In this document: positions 36,681 through 47,113 of the stretch, piece after piece | Numbering within the stretch: position 1 is the first letter of the stretch | Layout of the letters: every line of letters starts with the position of its first letter | Source of the DNA: Candidatus Krumholzibacteriia bacterium | GTDB taxonomy: Bacteria; Krumholzibacteriota; Krumholzibacteriia; Krumholzibacteriales; Krumholzibacteriaceae | DNA length: 64,000 nucleotides | Direction: 5' to 3' | Assembly (NCBI GenBank): GCA_023131975.1 | Contig: JAGLYV010000077.1 | Coordinates: 40,594 to 104,593, forward strand | The notes under the pieces: model-generated | Database searches by the model: none | What the model was told of the DNA's origin: nothing | Seen by the model: only the letters and a program-made list of their open reading frames with translations | Translations under genes and position numbers: made by a program

Positions 36681-39212
36681 CTATGTATCAGAGTTACCGC
36701 TGGATGCAAATTCCTCCCTGAAATCATCAGATACTTCTTTTGATTTCTCGTTGCGTTTCAGAATGACTATAGTCATGTCATCCTTGTAAAGGCCCTCTCC
36801 GAAAGACATCAGATTGTCATAGAGCGACTCTATCATCTCATCTGCATCGACAGATGAATGCTCCTGTAGGAATCCTGCAAGCCGTGTTTCGCCGAAATAT
36901 TCTTCTCTTGAATTCTCCTGATCGATGATCCCATCTGTATAGATCGCCAGGATATCGTTCTTTCTCAGCTTGATCATTCCCTCCTGATAAACCGATTCGG
37001 GGTCAACACCTACCAGGATACCACCCCTCTTCAACTGAATGACTGTCCCATCACTTCTAATCAACAGGGGAGGGAAGGAGCCGCCGTTACAATAATGAAG
37101 AAGTCCGTTACAGTCATCATATACAGCGTAGAAGAATGTAGCGAATTTACTTACTTCACTTCTGATATAGAGTGATTTATTCAAAGCGGAAAGGACTTCT
37201 CCCGGAGATCTGTCCTCGGTGGCTTCGGCGCGGAAAGATGCCTGGAGAGTCGTCATCAGTAATGATGCCGGGATACCTTTCCCGGAAACGTCGGCCACAG
37301 CGACACCGATCTTCCCGTTATCGAATTCAACGAAATCATAGAAATCCCCACCCACTTCGCGACAGTTTCTCAATCGCCCCTTTATTGTGGAGTGTTTGAG
37401 AAGTGGGGGGGCTTCGGGAAGCAGCCGCTGCTGTATCTTGCTGGCCAGATGGACTTCTTTCTCCAACTTCTCTTTTTCCTTCGATACGTTGAATAACACA
37501 TTACTCCTGATTGCGGCAGCGCTTCTTTCTCCGAGGATTTCGAGCATCTCCGCGTCCGCGCCGTCAAAAGGCTTACCCGATTTTTTTCGTCCTATTATTA
37601 TTAACCCCGGCATCTCGTTCTGCTCGACCATCGGTATGACAACGGAAATGTGAACCATCGATATCAATTCCAGTGAGATCCTGTCGAGATTATTCATGGT
37701 CCAGAGGCTGTCGAAGCATTCCACCATCACTGGTTGCCTCCCGACCCGGGCTATCCTTATCAATTTCATACTTGAGGGCAGGGAGGTAAGTGGCAGAACA
37801 GTCTTTTCGGGTCGACTCTTTCTCCTGACGTATGTATCCGTGTCTTTTTCGAACGTAAAGATATGGACATATTCCGGTGTGAACATCTCGTATATCTCTT
37901 TAGCAGTGAAGTCGGCTATCTCCTCCTGAGATGAGAGAAACTGGATCCGTCTTGAGAACTCGATCATCCTTTCCCTGAATTTCCGTCTGTTTCTGAAAAA
38001 GACCCAGTCCACAAAATGAATGATGCCAGCACGTGCCATCACAAAGGCGATAACAGCAAGCATGAGCACTATCGTCAGCATCGAAAGTTGCTTTCCATCT
38101 GGTAAGCCCGGGAATCTTTCAAAGATATCTCGGGCGAATAAATAGATCATGCTCCCCAGGACCGCTGGCACAAGGACATAGGCCAGACCCGTTTTGAAGA
38201 CGACCCTCATGTCGAACGCGTCATGTCTGAGGATAGCGTAGGCGAAAGAAATCGGCATGAGGGACAGGAACACCATCGAAAAAGTATCAAAAGGTATATC
38301 GAGAGAGGGAGCAAACTGCCTGATAAGCATAACGAAAGTAGCGGGAGCAGTGCCGGCTATCAGGCCTATTGTGGCGATCCTGAATTTGACCCTCTGAACT
38401 TTGTCCGACGTCATATAGGTCCTGATAAAGAGGGAGACTCCTCCGGTCATATAGACAAGCCAGTAAACTGACGCTATTCCATTGAATCCAAGCAGTATGA
38501 ATGAAGGCAGTTCCATCGAATAATTAACAAGCGCGAGGACAAACATCGATAGAAAGATCAGTACCGGAGCAACATACAGGCTTCTCTCGATAGTAGACCG
38601 CTTGGTTCCGGCATGTATCTCCTTTCCCGGAAAAATCAGGAAGAGATGCAGGAACACAGCGGGTAAAAAAGCAAAAACCCCGTCATAAAACACTTCTCCG
38701 ATCACATGGAGCAGGTTAATAGAGGTAGAAGGCCTTTGCGTAAGCAGAAATGCAAACAGGAGGCAGTTGAATGCATAAAGGCGCCCCAGGACATCCTGCC
38801 TTTTATAGATCACGTATGAGCCTACGACCATAAAAATCAGAGCTGTCAGAGAAAGGGCTATCTTTCGAGAAGTCTTGTTACCAGGCTGGTCTATGGTATC
38901 TATTTCCAGATCGAACATAGAGTCAGCCCTGACAATCGTAAAAACCTGGGAAGAAAAGGGAGTGTTGGAACGTGTCAGATATTTGAAATGAATTATGTTC
39001 CTGGGCCGAATACCGTTGACAGCCACTACCCGGTCACCTGCTACCAGGTCTTTTTCGGCGTTGGGACTCTCTTTTTCAAATTCCAGAAAGACAAGGTTAT
39101 TGTGACGGATCCCGTGGTAGGGTGCTCTGGTAAAATCCGCAAGGCCAAAAAGATCCAGGATAGTAATAAGAAAGGCGGTTACCACCAGAGCGATTCTCAG
39201 AGTCCTGGTCAC
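36681..39212 (-). CDS. Membrane sensor phosphatase: PDZ-like + 7TM-type region + GAF + SpoIIE/PP2C domain
   Basis: DLVAGDRVVAVNGIRPRN (PDZ-like), multiple TM helices, EIADFTAKEIYEMFTPEYVHIF GAF-like, KIQQRLLPEAPPLLKHSTIKGRLRNCREVGGDFYDF...VADVSGKGIPASLLMTTLQ (RsbU/SpoIIE). Confidence 0.88.
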   Translation of the reverse strand: MTRTLRIALVVTAFLITILDLFGLADFTRAPYHGIRHNNLVFLEFEKESPNAEKDLVAGDRVVAVNGIRPRNIIHFKYLTRSNTPFSSQVFTIVRADSMFDLEIDTIDQPGNKTSRKIALSLTALIFMVVGSYVIYKRQDVLGRLYAFNCLLFAFLLTQRPSTSINLLHVIGEVFYDGVFAFLPAVFLHLFLIFPGKEIHAGTKRSTIERSLYVAPVLIFLSMFVLALVNYSMELPSFILLGFNGIASVYWLVYMTGGVSLFIRTYMTSDKVQRVKFRIATIGLIAGTAPATFVMLIRQFAPSLDIPFDTFSMVFLSLMPISFAYAILRHDAFDMRVVFKTGLAYVLVPAVLGSMIYLFARDIFERFPGLPDGKQLSMLTIVLMLAVIAFVMARAGIIHFVDWVFFRNRRKFRERMIEFSRRIQFLSSQEEIADFTAKEIYEMFTPEYVHIFTFEKDTDTYVRRKSRPEKTVLPLTSLPSSMKLIRIARVGRQPVMVECFDSLWTMNNLDRISLELISMVHISVVIPMVEQNEMPGLIIIGRKKSGKPFDGADAEMLEILGERSAAAIRSNVLFNVSKEKEKLEKEVHLASKIQQRLLPEAPPLLKHSTIKGRLRNCREVGGDFYDFVEFDNGKIGVAVADVSGKGIPASLLMTTLQASFRAEATEDRSPGEVLSALNKSLYIRSEVSKFATFFYAVYDDCNGLLHYCNGGSFPPLLIRSDGTVIQLKRGGILVGVDPESVYQEGMIKLRKNDILAIYTDGIIDQENSREEYFGETRLAGFLQEHSSVDADEMIESLYDNLMSFGEGLYKDDMTIVILKRNEKSKEVSDDFREEFASSGNSDT

Positions 39213-39370
39213 ACATTCTCCTTTCTCTACCGGTTTTGCGATGAGTCTCGCAGAATGGCTTCCGCGCTGTCAATCCAAATATCAATAGGGGAGGGGGGGA
39301 AGATGGCATATATTTCCCTTGAATAAATGAACCGGGAAGTGTTAATTATGTCTAAAAGGAGGTATGGGAA

Positions 39371-40039
39371 GTGTCTCATAACAAGTTATCAAGACATGAA
39401 TTGAAAGAAGATGGTTTTGTCACGTTTGTTCTCGAGGCCCGGGAATACATGAGGGAGAATCAGAACAAGCTTTTCGCCGGCCTCATCGTTCTTATTGTTG
39501 TCGTTGCCGGAGCGATCTGGATGAACAACTCCAGGATGCAGGCAAGAGAGAGTGCCGAGGCACAATTCTCCGAAGCACTTGCATCTTACGGTGCCGGACA
39601 GATCAAGACAGCAGAAGAGATGTTCAAGATAATCGATGATCGATTCGGAAGTCTGGAACAGGGAGTCTGCTCTCTTTACTTCCTTGGAAAGATCGCTCTT
39701 GCCGAGGGAAGAAATACCGAGGCTACAGCCTATTTCGAAGAATACATCTCCATGAGTTCGAAGTATCCTTTCTTCAGGGATCCGGCACGGGAGGGCCTGG
39801 CGGTTTCGTATGAGAACGCTCGGGATTACGTCAAGGCATCCGAGATATACCTTGAACTTTCCGAAGACCTCTCGTCAAATAAGTTCATGGGAGAGACCTA
39901 CCTCGAAAGAGCTGCCGACAACCTGCAACTTGCCAATCAGAGGACCAGGGCCATTGAAGTCCTTGAGAAGCTCGTAGAGATGACAAGTGGTGAGAAGCGT
40001 CGAAACCTGGAGATCCAGCTGGATCTTCTGCGGGGATAA
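39371..40039 (+). CDS. YfgM-like membrane-anchored TPR protein
   Basis: N-terminal cytoplasmic segment, single TM KLFAGLIVLIVVVAGAIWM, TPR repeats; GTG start after AGGAGG. Confidence 0.7.
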   Translation: MSHNKLSRHELKEDGFVTFVLEAREYMRENQNKLFAGLIVLIVVVAGAIWMNNSRMQARESAEAQFSEALASYGAGQIKTAEEMFKIIDDRFGSLEQGVCSLYFLGKIALAEGRNTEATAYFEEYISMSSKYPFFRDPAREGLAVSYENARDYVKASEIYLELSEDLSSNKFMGETYLERAADNLQLANQRTRAIEVLEKLVEMTSGEKRRNLEIQLDLLRG

Positions 40040-40041
40040 TC

Positions 40042-40446
40042 ATGGACGAAAACATGAACACCAAGTTGCCCGAGGTCAGCACCCACGAACCTTCCGAGCG
40101 ATCCAGATGGATTGCCGCTTTGAGCTATGTCGGGTTTCTCTGCTTCTTTTCTCTGTGGAAGTCGAAGAACGATCCGTTCGTGAAATATCATGCGAGGCAG
40201 GGATTCTTGCTACTCCTTGGAGAATGTATTATCTTGATCATGACGGTCATCCTCGATCTGACAATCGGACGCCTGAGGTTTATCGGGGTGCTGATAGTCG
40301 GATTGATTCAACTGATAGCAGGGCTTGGCGCGTTAACATTATCTGTCATCGGCTTCGTAAAAGCTCTGTTTGGAGAGTACTGGCACCTGCCGTTTTTCGG
40401 TGATTACAGAGAGAAGATCCCCGGTTTTCATAAGGAAGTGTCATAA
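40042..40446 (+). CDS. DUF4870/Tic20-like membrane protein
   Basis: ERSRWIAALSYVGFLCFFSLW...DPFVKYHARQGFLLLLGECI. Confidence 0.65.
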   Translation: MDENMNTKLPEVSTHEPSERSRWIAALSYVGFLCFFSLWKSKNDPFVKYHARQGFLLLLGECIILIMTVILDLTIGRLRFIGVLIVGLIQLIAGLGALTLSVIGFVKALFGEYWHLPFFGDYREKIPGFHKEVS

Positions 40447-40553
40447 GTTTTTCTTGACACTATTAACCGCGGGTGGGTAACCTACGGCAGAAATAAAGAT
40501 TATCGGGCGACTTGAGACATTTGGTATTTGGGAATCCTTAAGGAGGGTTTAAG

Positions 40554-41132
40554 ATGAAGAAACTGTCAATAATTGCCATTCTTGTATTGATGACAGCATC
40601 AGCAGTATCAGCACATGACGGTTCTATCGGTATTTATACCAGTAAACTTGCCACAGATTGTGATGGTGATGTTCCCCCGTTCACACCTTATGATGTTTAT
40701 ATCATGTATTTCAGAAGTACCAGCGGCCCCGACGGAATAACCGCCGCAGAATTCAGGGTTGAGATCTCAGCTCCAGCAACCATCTTGATATCACAAACAA
40801 CGTGGAATCCCAGCATTCTTACAAACGGTTCTATCACCACCGGTGTCGCCGTGACATTCCAGGGTGTGACCTGCTACGGGCCTGGTCAGGAGCTGATATA
40901 CCTGGCTACACTTCAGCTCATGGATATTGCTGGAACACCCGCCGGATGGACGGTACGGATCCTCGGGGATCCGAGATCGAGCACGGGAACCGGGCTGAAT
41001 GTCGCGATCTGTGATGAATTCAAGACTATGGCCCCGGTGCTTGGCGGCTGGTTTGTGGGAGAAGAGGGCGGATGTAACATCGGCGCGGAATCGAGGACAT
41101 GGGGAGCCGTAAAAAGCCTCTACAATCAGTAA
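40554..41132 (+). CDS. Secreted protein of unknown function (192 aa)
   Basis: Signal peptide MKKLSIIAILVLMTASAVSAHDG; AAGGAGGG RBS; own terminator. Confidence 0.7.
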   Translation: MKKLSIIAILVLMTASAVSAHDGSIGIYTSKLATDCDGDVPPFTPYDVYIMYFRSTSGPDGITAAEFRVEISAPATILISQTTWNPSILTNGSITTGVAVTFQGVTCYGPGQELIYLATLQLMDIAGTPAGWTVRILGDPRSSTGTGLNVAICDEFKTMAPVLGGWFVGEEGGCNIGAESRTWGAVKSLYNQ

Positions 41133-41143
41133 GTGATAATCGT

Positions 41144-41179
41144 AAAGCCCGGGGGAGCGTAGAAACCCCGGGTTTTCTA
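41144..41179 (+). terminator. Intrinsic terminator
   Basis: AAAGCCCGGGG-loop-CCCCGGGTTTT. Confidence 0.75.
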
Positions 41180-41269
41180 TTTACGCAATAAATGGCGTAT
41201 AATATATATTATGTTAACCAATTACAATAAGCTTTTGCTGGCTAAGTGCTGCATCTAGTTGTGTATTAA

Positions 41270-43774
41270 TCAGTTAGCTACGATATTGACGAGTTTTCCA
41301 GGAATCGTTATTACTTTCCTGACTATCTTTCCCTCGATAAAAGATATTATCTTGGGGTCTTCAAGCGCTCGTCTTTCAAGATCTTTCTTATCGAGATCCT
41401 TTTCAACATCGATACGTGATCTGATCTTTCCATTGACTTGTAATACCAGTGTGTACGTATCGGCTCTCAGATATTTCTCGTCGGCCACAGGAAGGCCTTC
41501 TTTAAATATTGTCTCACCATGCCCGGTCCGTTCCCAGATCTCCTCGCAAATATGAGGTGCCATCGGAGAAAGCAAAATAACCAGGTTCTTCATCGAATAC
41601 CTGAAAAGAGCGATTGAATCTTCGTTTCCTGACTTGAACCCATCATTCTCGTCAACATACAGATAAAGGCTGTTCGTGAGCTCCATAAGAGCGCTTATCG
41701 CGGTATTAAAGTGAAATGATCCGCCCAGGATGTCATCTTTTACCCTTTGGATAGTCTGTTGTGTCTTACGGTATACTTCGATATGGTCTTCGTCAAGTTT
41801 CGCGGGATCGGGGCATTCTTTATCGCTGGAACCAAACAGTCCATTATATTTTTCGTAGAGTCTCCAGACGCGATTAATAAACCTGAAAGCGCCTTCAACA
41901 GACCGATCGTTCCATTCTGCATCCTTTTCAGGTGGTCCAATAAAAAGGGTATAGACTCTGACCGTATCAGCACCGTATTTTTCGATCAGGGGATTCGGAT
42001 CTACCGTGTTTCCGGCGCTCTTCGACATCTTTGAGCCATTTCGAGTTATCATCCCCTGGGTAAAGAGATTCGAAAAAGGTTCATCGAAATCGATATGTCC
42101 CGCGTCCCTGAGGAATTTCACAATGAATCTTGAGTAAAGCAGGTGCAGGATAGCATGTTCTATCCCACCGACATATTGATTGACGGGGAGCCATCTATTC
42201 ACTAAATCCCTGTCGAAAGGTTTTTCGTCGTCATTCGGAGACATATATCTCAGGAAATACCAGCTCGAATCGACAAAGGTATCCATAGTATCTGTATCCC
42301 TGCGCGCGTCTCCGCCGCAACGGGGGCATATCGTCTTTACAAACTCATCTGATGCTGCAAGGGGACTTTTCCCATCTCCACGCGGCATAAAATCGACATC
42401 ATCCGGAAGGATCACCGGAAGATCTTTTTCTGGTACAGGTACAGCGCCGCACGAATCGCAATGAATCATGGGAATAGGAGCTCCCCAATATCTCTGTCTT
42501 GAGATCAGCCAGTCCTTAAGCCGGTAATGAACGACTCTCCACGCCAGTCCCTGCGCCGAAAGTTCATCTGTGATCTTTTCCATGGCGACACGGTTTTCAA
42601 GGCCGTTATATTCGCCTGAATTAATCATTATGCCGTCATCGAGGAAGGCTTTATCCAGTTCTCCATCTTCTTTCGTGCTGGAGGCAATGACCTGTATCAC
42701 CGGAATCTCAATCGGAGAATCCTGGACAAATTCGAAATCCCTCTGGTCATGAGCCGGTACACCCATGACAACGCCTGTTCCGTAATCCATAAGAACGTAA
42801 CTGGCCAGAAAAACGGGGATATTCTTTCCCGTCGAAGGGTTGACCGCGTAACATCCGGTAAAGAAACCTTCTTTCGTATTTTCCGTCTTTTCTCTCTCCT
42901 GGAGCCTGAGCTGTTTCGCGTGCTCTATAAAGCTTTTGCCCTCTTTCTCGCGCCAGCCTTTTTTAATCAATTCTTCGGCCAGAGGATGATCGGCGGCTAT
43001 AACGATAAAAGTCGCCCCGGGAATAGTATCGACTCGTGTAGTAAAACAGTTCAGGACTTCATCAGACTCCACCAGCTTAAATGCCACTTCCACGCCTTCA
43101 CTCCTGCCGATCCAGTTTCGCTGCATCGTACAGACTCTGCCCGGCCAGTCTTTGAGGATATCAAGATCATCAAGAAGCTTATCCGCGTAGATGGTGATCC
43201 TGAAAAACCACTGTTTCAGTTTTTTCAATTCTATCTGGGATTTGCAACGTTCACATTCACCACCGACTACTTGCTCGTTGGCGAGCACAGTGGCACATGA
43301 CGGACACCAGTTGACGGATGCTTCCTCCTGGTAAGCGAGATTCGCCTTAAAGAGCTGTGTAAACAGCCATTGAGTCCATTTGTAGTAATCTGGCCGGCAC
43401 GACGCGATCTCTCTTGACCAGTCATACATGACACCCCATTTGGCGAACTGCCTCTTCATATTAGCTATATTATCTTCTGTCCAGGTCGAAGGTTTGATCT
43501 TGTTCTTGATCGCGGCATTTTCAGCAGGCAATCCGAAAGAGTCCCATCCCATAGGTGCGAGGACGTTCATGCCCTCCATCATCTTTATCCTGGCCAGAGC
43601 GTCTCCGATTATATAATTTCTGCCGTGTCCGACATGCAGATTTCCTGAAGGATATGGAAACATCATCAGGCAATAAAACTTTTTGTCCGTATCGTCGAGA
43701 TCACATCTGAAAAGTTCTTCCCAGCGTTCCTGCCATTTTTTATCGATTTCCATGAATGGAAAAAAATCTTTCAT
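41270..43774 (-). CDS. leuS: Leucyl-tRNA synthetase
   Basis: [86 protein letters not shown]. Confidence 0.98.
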   Translation of the reverse strand: MKDFFPFMEIDKKWQERWEELFRCDLDDTDKKFYCLMMFPYPSGNLHVGHGRNYIIGDALARIKMMEGMNVLAPMGWDSFGLPAENAAIKNKIKPSTWTEDNIANMKRQFAKWGVMYDWSREIASCRPDYYKWTQWLFTQLFKANLAYQEEASVNWCPSCATVLANEQVVGGECERCKSQIELKKLKQWFFRITIYADKLLDDLDILKDWPGRVCTMQRNWIGRSEGVEVAFKLVESDEVLNCFTTRVDTIPGATFIVIAADHPLAEELIKKGWREKEGKSFIEHAKQLRLQEREKTENTKEGFFTGCYAVNPSTGKNIPVFLASYVLMDYGTGVVMGVPAHDQRDFEFVQDSPIEIPVIQVIASSTKEDGELDKAFLDDGIMINSGEYNGLENRVAMEKITDELSAQGLAWRVVHYRLKDWLISRQRYWGAPIPMIHCDSCGAVPVPEKDLPVILPDDVDFMPRGDGKSPLAASDEFVKTICPRCGGDARRDTDTMDTFVDSSWYFLRYMSPNDDEKPFDRDLVNRWLPVNQYVGGIEHAILHLLYSRFIVKFLRDAGHIDFDEPFSNLFTQGMITRNGSKMSKSAGNTVDPNPLIEKYGADTVRVYTLFIGPPEKDAEWNDRSVEGAFRFINRVWRLYEKYNGLFGSSDKECPDPAKLDEDHIEVYRKTQQTIQRVKDDILGGSFHFNTAISALMELTNSLYLYVDENDGFKSGNEDSIALFRYSMKNLVILLSPMAPHICEEIWERTGHGETIFKEGLPVADEKYLRADTYTLVLQVNGKIRSRIDVEKDLDKKDLERRALEDPKIISFIEGKIVRKVITIPGKLVNIVAN

Positions 43775-44064
43775 CAATCCACATCCTTGAAATTCTTCAT
43801 GTCAACAATCACATGATAATCATCTCCGGCTCTGTCGATCTCTGCCCGAGATCCACGCTCATCGAAATAACCAAGTAATTCTTCCGCAACAACACTACCG
43901 GTTACGATAATTCGAAGATATCGCGTTTTTACATCGGCAAGTCTCTTTTTGACAAGCAGAATCGCGGCCGGTGCCTTTAACCCCTTTGCGAGAAGTTTTT
44001 CCTCTTTGATGTCATTCATTAGCTTCTGCTCCGTTTCCTTGCCGGGGGCAACTTCCACCAGCAT
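43774..44064 (-). CDS. TusA/SirA-like small protein lacking the catalytic Cys
   Basis: 96 aa, [61 protein letters not shown] resembles the TusA fold; APAA replaces CPxP; coupled to leuS by TGATG. Confidence 0.5.
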   Translation of the reverse strand: MLVEVAPGKETEQKLMNDIKEEKLLAKGLKAPAAILLVKKRLADVKTRYLRIIVTGSVVAEELLGYFDERGSRAEIDRAGDDYHVIVDMKNFKDVD

Positions 44065-44136
44065 CTTCTATCTAGGGAAGATATGTCCTGCCTCCCCCAC
44101 TCTCAAGAGGATTCGTCATTATCCCCACATCCAGAA

Positions 44137-45168
44137 TCAAACCGTTCCAACAGCACCTGCCGACAGGTCCATATATTTACCGTTCATCGAATGTATAAAG
44201 ACACTTTCGAGCAATAGTTTCTCCGGAAAGGAAGTACTCTTTATAGTCAAATCCGCTACCCTGATATTCTCGAGCCATACGATTATCTCTCTTGTCGTAA
44301 ACAGTGATGCCGTCTTCTTGATTCTATCGAAATAGTAGCCTCCCCCACCCCCCCCTGCTTTGATTTTAAGAAGGGATAGAAAATGTCTCGTCACAAGATA
44401 CAACAATGTGGATGGCCGTTCGGCACCCGAAGAGATGATATTCGAAAGCACCGACAGCACCAGGTTCTCTTTCCCCGGCCTTATACTCTCTATAAGATCG
44501 TAAACGGCGTTTAATCTGTACCTGCCTATTACTTTCCCAATACTTTTCTCAGTAATGTCCTTTCCTTCAAATACGAGAAATACTTTGTCCAGTTCATTCT
44601 GAATATTATATAGATCGCTACCGACGCTTTCGATGAGAGAATCCGCAGTTTCCAGAGACAGGGTCACGCCTGATCTGGCAGCCTTCGTACAAATCCATTT
44701 TTTGAGGTCTTCCTGTTTCAGCTTGTCAAACCTGAGGTGTCTACCTTTTCCCCCGACTATTTTTTCAAGCTTCGAATAATCTTTTCCCGACCTTATCTTC
44801 TTCCCGCTTTCATCATGTGTGTTGAAAAACATTATGACGATAGAAGTCATTGCCGGATTTGAACAATATTCAAGGAGTTGTTTCCACTTCCCTTTCAATT
44901 TTTCCAGTTCCTTAATAAACAGGACTCGTTTCTCTCCCATAAAGGGGTAGGAATTTGCGGTTGAAACAAACCTTTCGATATCGATCTCTGACCCATATTC
45001 CATATCGAAGTTGAAATCACAGTCGTTCCCAAGCGCGGCCGCACGGATCCGCACTCCCATCTCTTCCATGATGTATCTTTCCTCTCCGGAAAGGAGATAG
45101 AGAGGAGCCAGATCCCCTGCATCAATATCCGAGAATATTTTCTTGTAAAACGACAATCCCGTTTTCAT
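44137..45168 (-). CDS. holA: DNA polymerase III subunit delta
   Basis: DAGDLAPLYLLSGEERYIMEEMGVRIRAAAL...SYPFMGEKRVLFIKELEKLKG...LESVFIHSMNGKY. Confidence 0.85.
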   Translation of the reverse strand: MKTGLSFYKKIFSDIDAGDLAPLYLLSGEERYIMEEMGVRIRAAALGNDCDFNFDMEYGSEIDIERFVSTANSYPFMGEKRVLFIKELEKLKGKWKQLLEYCSNPAMTSIVIMFFNTHDESGKKIRSGKDYSKLEKIVGGKGRHLRFDKLKQEDLKKWICTKAARSGVTLSLETADSLIESVGSDLYNIQNELDKVFLVFEGKDITEKSIGKVIGRYRLNAVYDLIESIRPGKENLVLSVLSNIISSGAERPSTLLYLVTRHFLSLLKIKAGGGGGGYYFDRIKKTASLFTTREIIVWLENIRVADLTIKSTSFPEKLLLESVFIHSMNGKYMDLSAGAVGTV

Positions 45169-45171
45169 TAT

Positions 45172-45693
45172 CTACCAGTCCTGGACCGTTAGCGAAAGTA
45201 TACCTTCTACGATGTCTCTGTAGACATCCTCCAGAGCCTTTTCGTATGTTTGTTGCGATGTAGTCTCCAGATAATAATTTCCCGAAGAACGGATTTTCTT
45301 GTCTTGCCAGATATATTCATTTTTAGAAGTATCAAAGAGGGACGCCTTTAAAGTTATCGTCAATCTATATTGTTCCGCTTGAACTTCAGTCCCGCTTTCT
45401 GAAAACGTGTACGGAACGTTTCTGTATTCAATAATAATTGCTTCCAGAATACCGTCAGCGTCTTCCTTCGACACGACTTTCAGTGTGTTGTCTTTCACTA
45501 TTCCATCGATTACCTGTTGTGTTATCTCGATCTCCACATCAGGTTCCGGTGTCTCATTGGCCAGATACGGAATCGCTATACGTTTGATATCTCCTGCCGT
45601 TCTACTGGTAGTCCTGTAGTACCCGCAACCTAACGATACTGCTATGATTGATACCAGTATCGCACCAGACAATCTTTTCAGGCTGTACAGCAT
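45172..45693 (-). CDS. lptE: LPS-assembly lipoprotein LptE-family
   Basis: Lipobox VSLGCGYY; TAGDIKRIAIPYLANETPEPDVEIEITQQVIDGI typical of LptE; adjacent to holA. Confidence 0.8.
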   Translation of the reverse strand: MLYSLKRLSGAILVSIIAVSLGCGYYRTTSRTAGDIKRIAIPYLANETPEPDVEIEITQQVIDGIVKDNTLKVVSKEDADGILEAIIIEYRNVPYTFSESGTEVQAEQYRLTITLKASLFDTSKNEYIWQDKKIRSSGNYYLETTSQQTYEKALEDVYRDIVEGILSLTVQDW

Positions 45694-45700
45694 ACGCAGA

Positions 45701-47113
45701 TCACTCCTCTATGTTCTGCTCGAAGTTTTTGAGCCTGTATCTGAGTTTATCCCTGTTCAATCGAAGAATTCTTGATGCCTTGCTCTGGTTGTTATCAGAT
45801 TCACTCATAGCCTTGTCTATAAGCTCTTTTTCCACCCCTCTGATAATATCCTCAAACGGTATCCCTTCCTCACTAAAAGGTCTGCTGAGCAGAAGCTCGA
45901 TCTTGCCAGCGATCGACCTTTTAGTAACTTCCGGTCCATCCGACCTGATACTTTCTGGCAGGTGCTCAAGTTTCAGTATGTTATCCTCTTCCAGGAGTAC
46001 TATACGCTCTATCACATTCTTCAGTTCGCGAATATTGCCTGGCCAGGGGTACGCCATCAGCACCTCATACGCGGTATCGTCAATATCCCTGAAATCCTTA
46101 TTGAACTTCTTGTTATATATGCTGATGAAATGTTTGAGAAGTATGAATATCTCTTCTTTCCTTTCCCTCAAAGGAGGTATGTTGATCGGGATGACTTTGA
46201 GCCGGTAATAAAGATCCTCTCTGAAATTGCGGTTCGCAACCTCGGTTTCCAGATCGCGGTTAGTCGCCGATATTATCCTCACGCTCACATGTATGTCTTT
46301 TGTCCCCCCTACCCTCCTGAAAGACATCTTTTCAAGGACCCTGAGAAGTTTCACCTGGATCGTAAGACTCATTTCACCGATTTCATCTAAAAAGAGGGTC
46401 CCCTTGTTAGCGAGTTCGAGAAGCCCCACCTTTTGATTCTTTGCATCTGTGAATGCTCCCTTCTCATGGCCGAACAATTCACTTTCAAGCAGTTCCTCGG
46501 GCAAAGACGCACAGTTAATATCCAGAAAAGGTTTGTCGTGGCGAGGGCTGTATTTATGAATCATGTTAGCTATTATTTCCTTGCCGGTACCGCTCTCTCC
46601 CTGGATAAGGACCGTCGTTGTATCGCTTTTCGCCACAGTTTTTACTATATCGTAGATCTCTTTCATCTTTGGGCTTTCCCCGGGAATATACTTGTCGTCG
46701 AAATCGATCTTGACCCTGCGTCTCAGCTGAAAGAGTTCTCTACTCAATTTCTGTGAATTCAATCCCTTCTCTATCGCAAGCAACAGTTGCTCAAGATTTA
46801 CAGGCTTACTTACAAAATCGAAAGCCCCTTTCTTTATTGCAGAAACCGCCGTCTCGATATCTCCGAATGCTGTCAACATGATTACGCACGCCTCAGGAAG
46901 ATCTTCCTTGATCTGCGTGAGGACCTCGATGCCGTTCATATCTGGAAGTTTGAGGTCCAGGAGGATGAGGTCCGGGAGTTCGCTTCTCGTGAGTTCAAGG
47001 GCCTGCTCTCCATTTGCCGCAGTAAGAGCTTCATATCCCTCATCCTTGATAGTCTTCTCGAGAAACATCCTTATCGTATCTTCGTCATCTACCAGAAGTA
47101 TTACCGGTTTCAA
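45701..47113 (-). CDS. NtrC-family sigma-54-dependent response regulator
   Basis: Receiver VILLVDDEDTIRMFLEKTIK..LILLDLKLPDMNG; AAA+ ESGTGKEIIANMIHKYSPR, GAFTDA, ELFGHEKGAFTDA; C-terminal Fis-type HTH. Confidence 0.96.
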   Translation of the reverse strand: MKPVILLVDDEDTIRMFLEKTIKDEGYEALTAANGEQALELTRSELPDLILLDLKLPDMNGIEVLTQIKEDLPEACVIMLTAFGDIETAVSAIKKGAFDFVSKPVNLEQLLLAIEKGLNSQKLSRELFQLRRRVKIDFDDKYIPGESPKMKEIYDIVKTVAKSDTTTVLIQGESGTGKEIIANMIHKYSPRHDKPFLDINCASLPEELLESELFGHEKGAFTDAKNQKVGLLELANKGTLFLDEIGEMSLTIQVKLLRVLEKMSFRRVGGTKDIHVSVRIISATNRDLETEVANRNFREDLYYRLKVIPINIPPLRERKEEIFILLKHFISIYNKKFNKDFRDIDDTAYEVLMAYPWPGNIRELKNVIERIVLLEEDNILKLEHLPESIRSDGPEVTKRSIAGKIELLLSRPFSEEGIPFEDIIRGVEKELIDKAMSESDNNQSKASRILRLNRDKLRYRLKNFEQNIEE

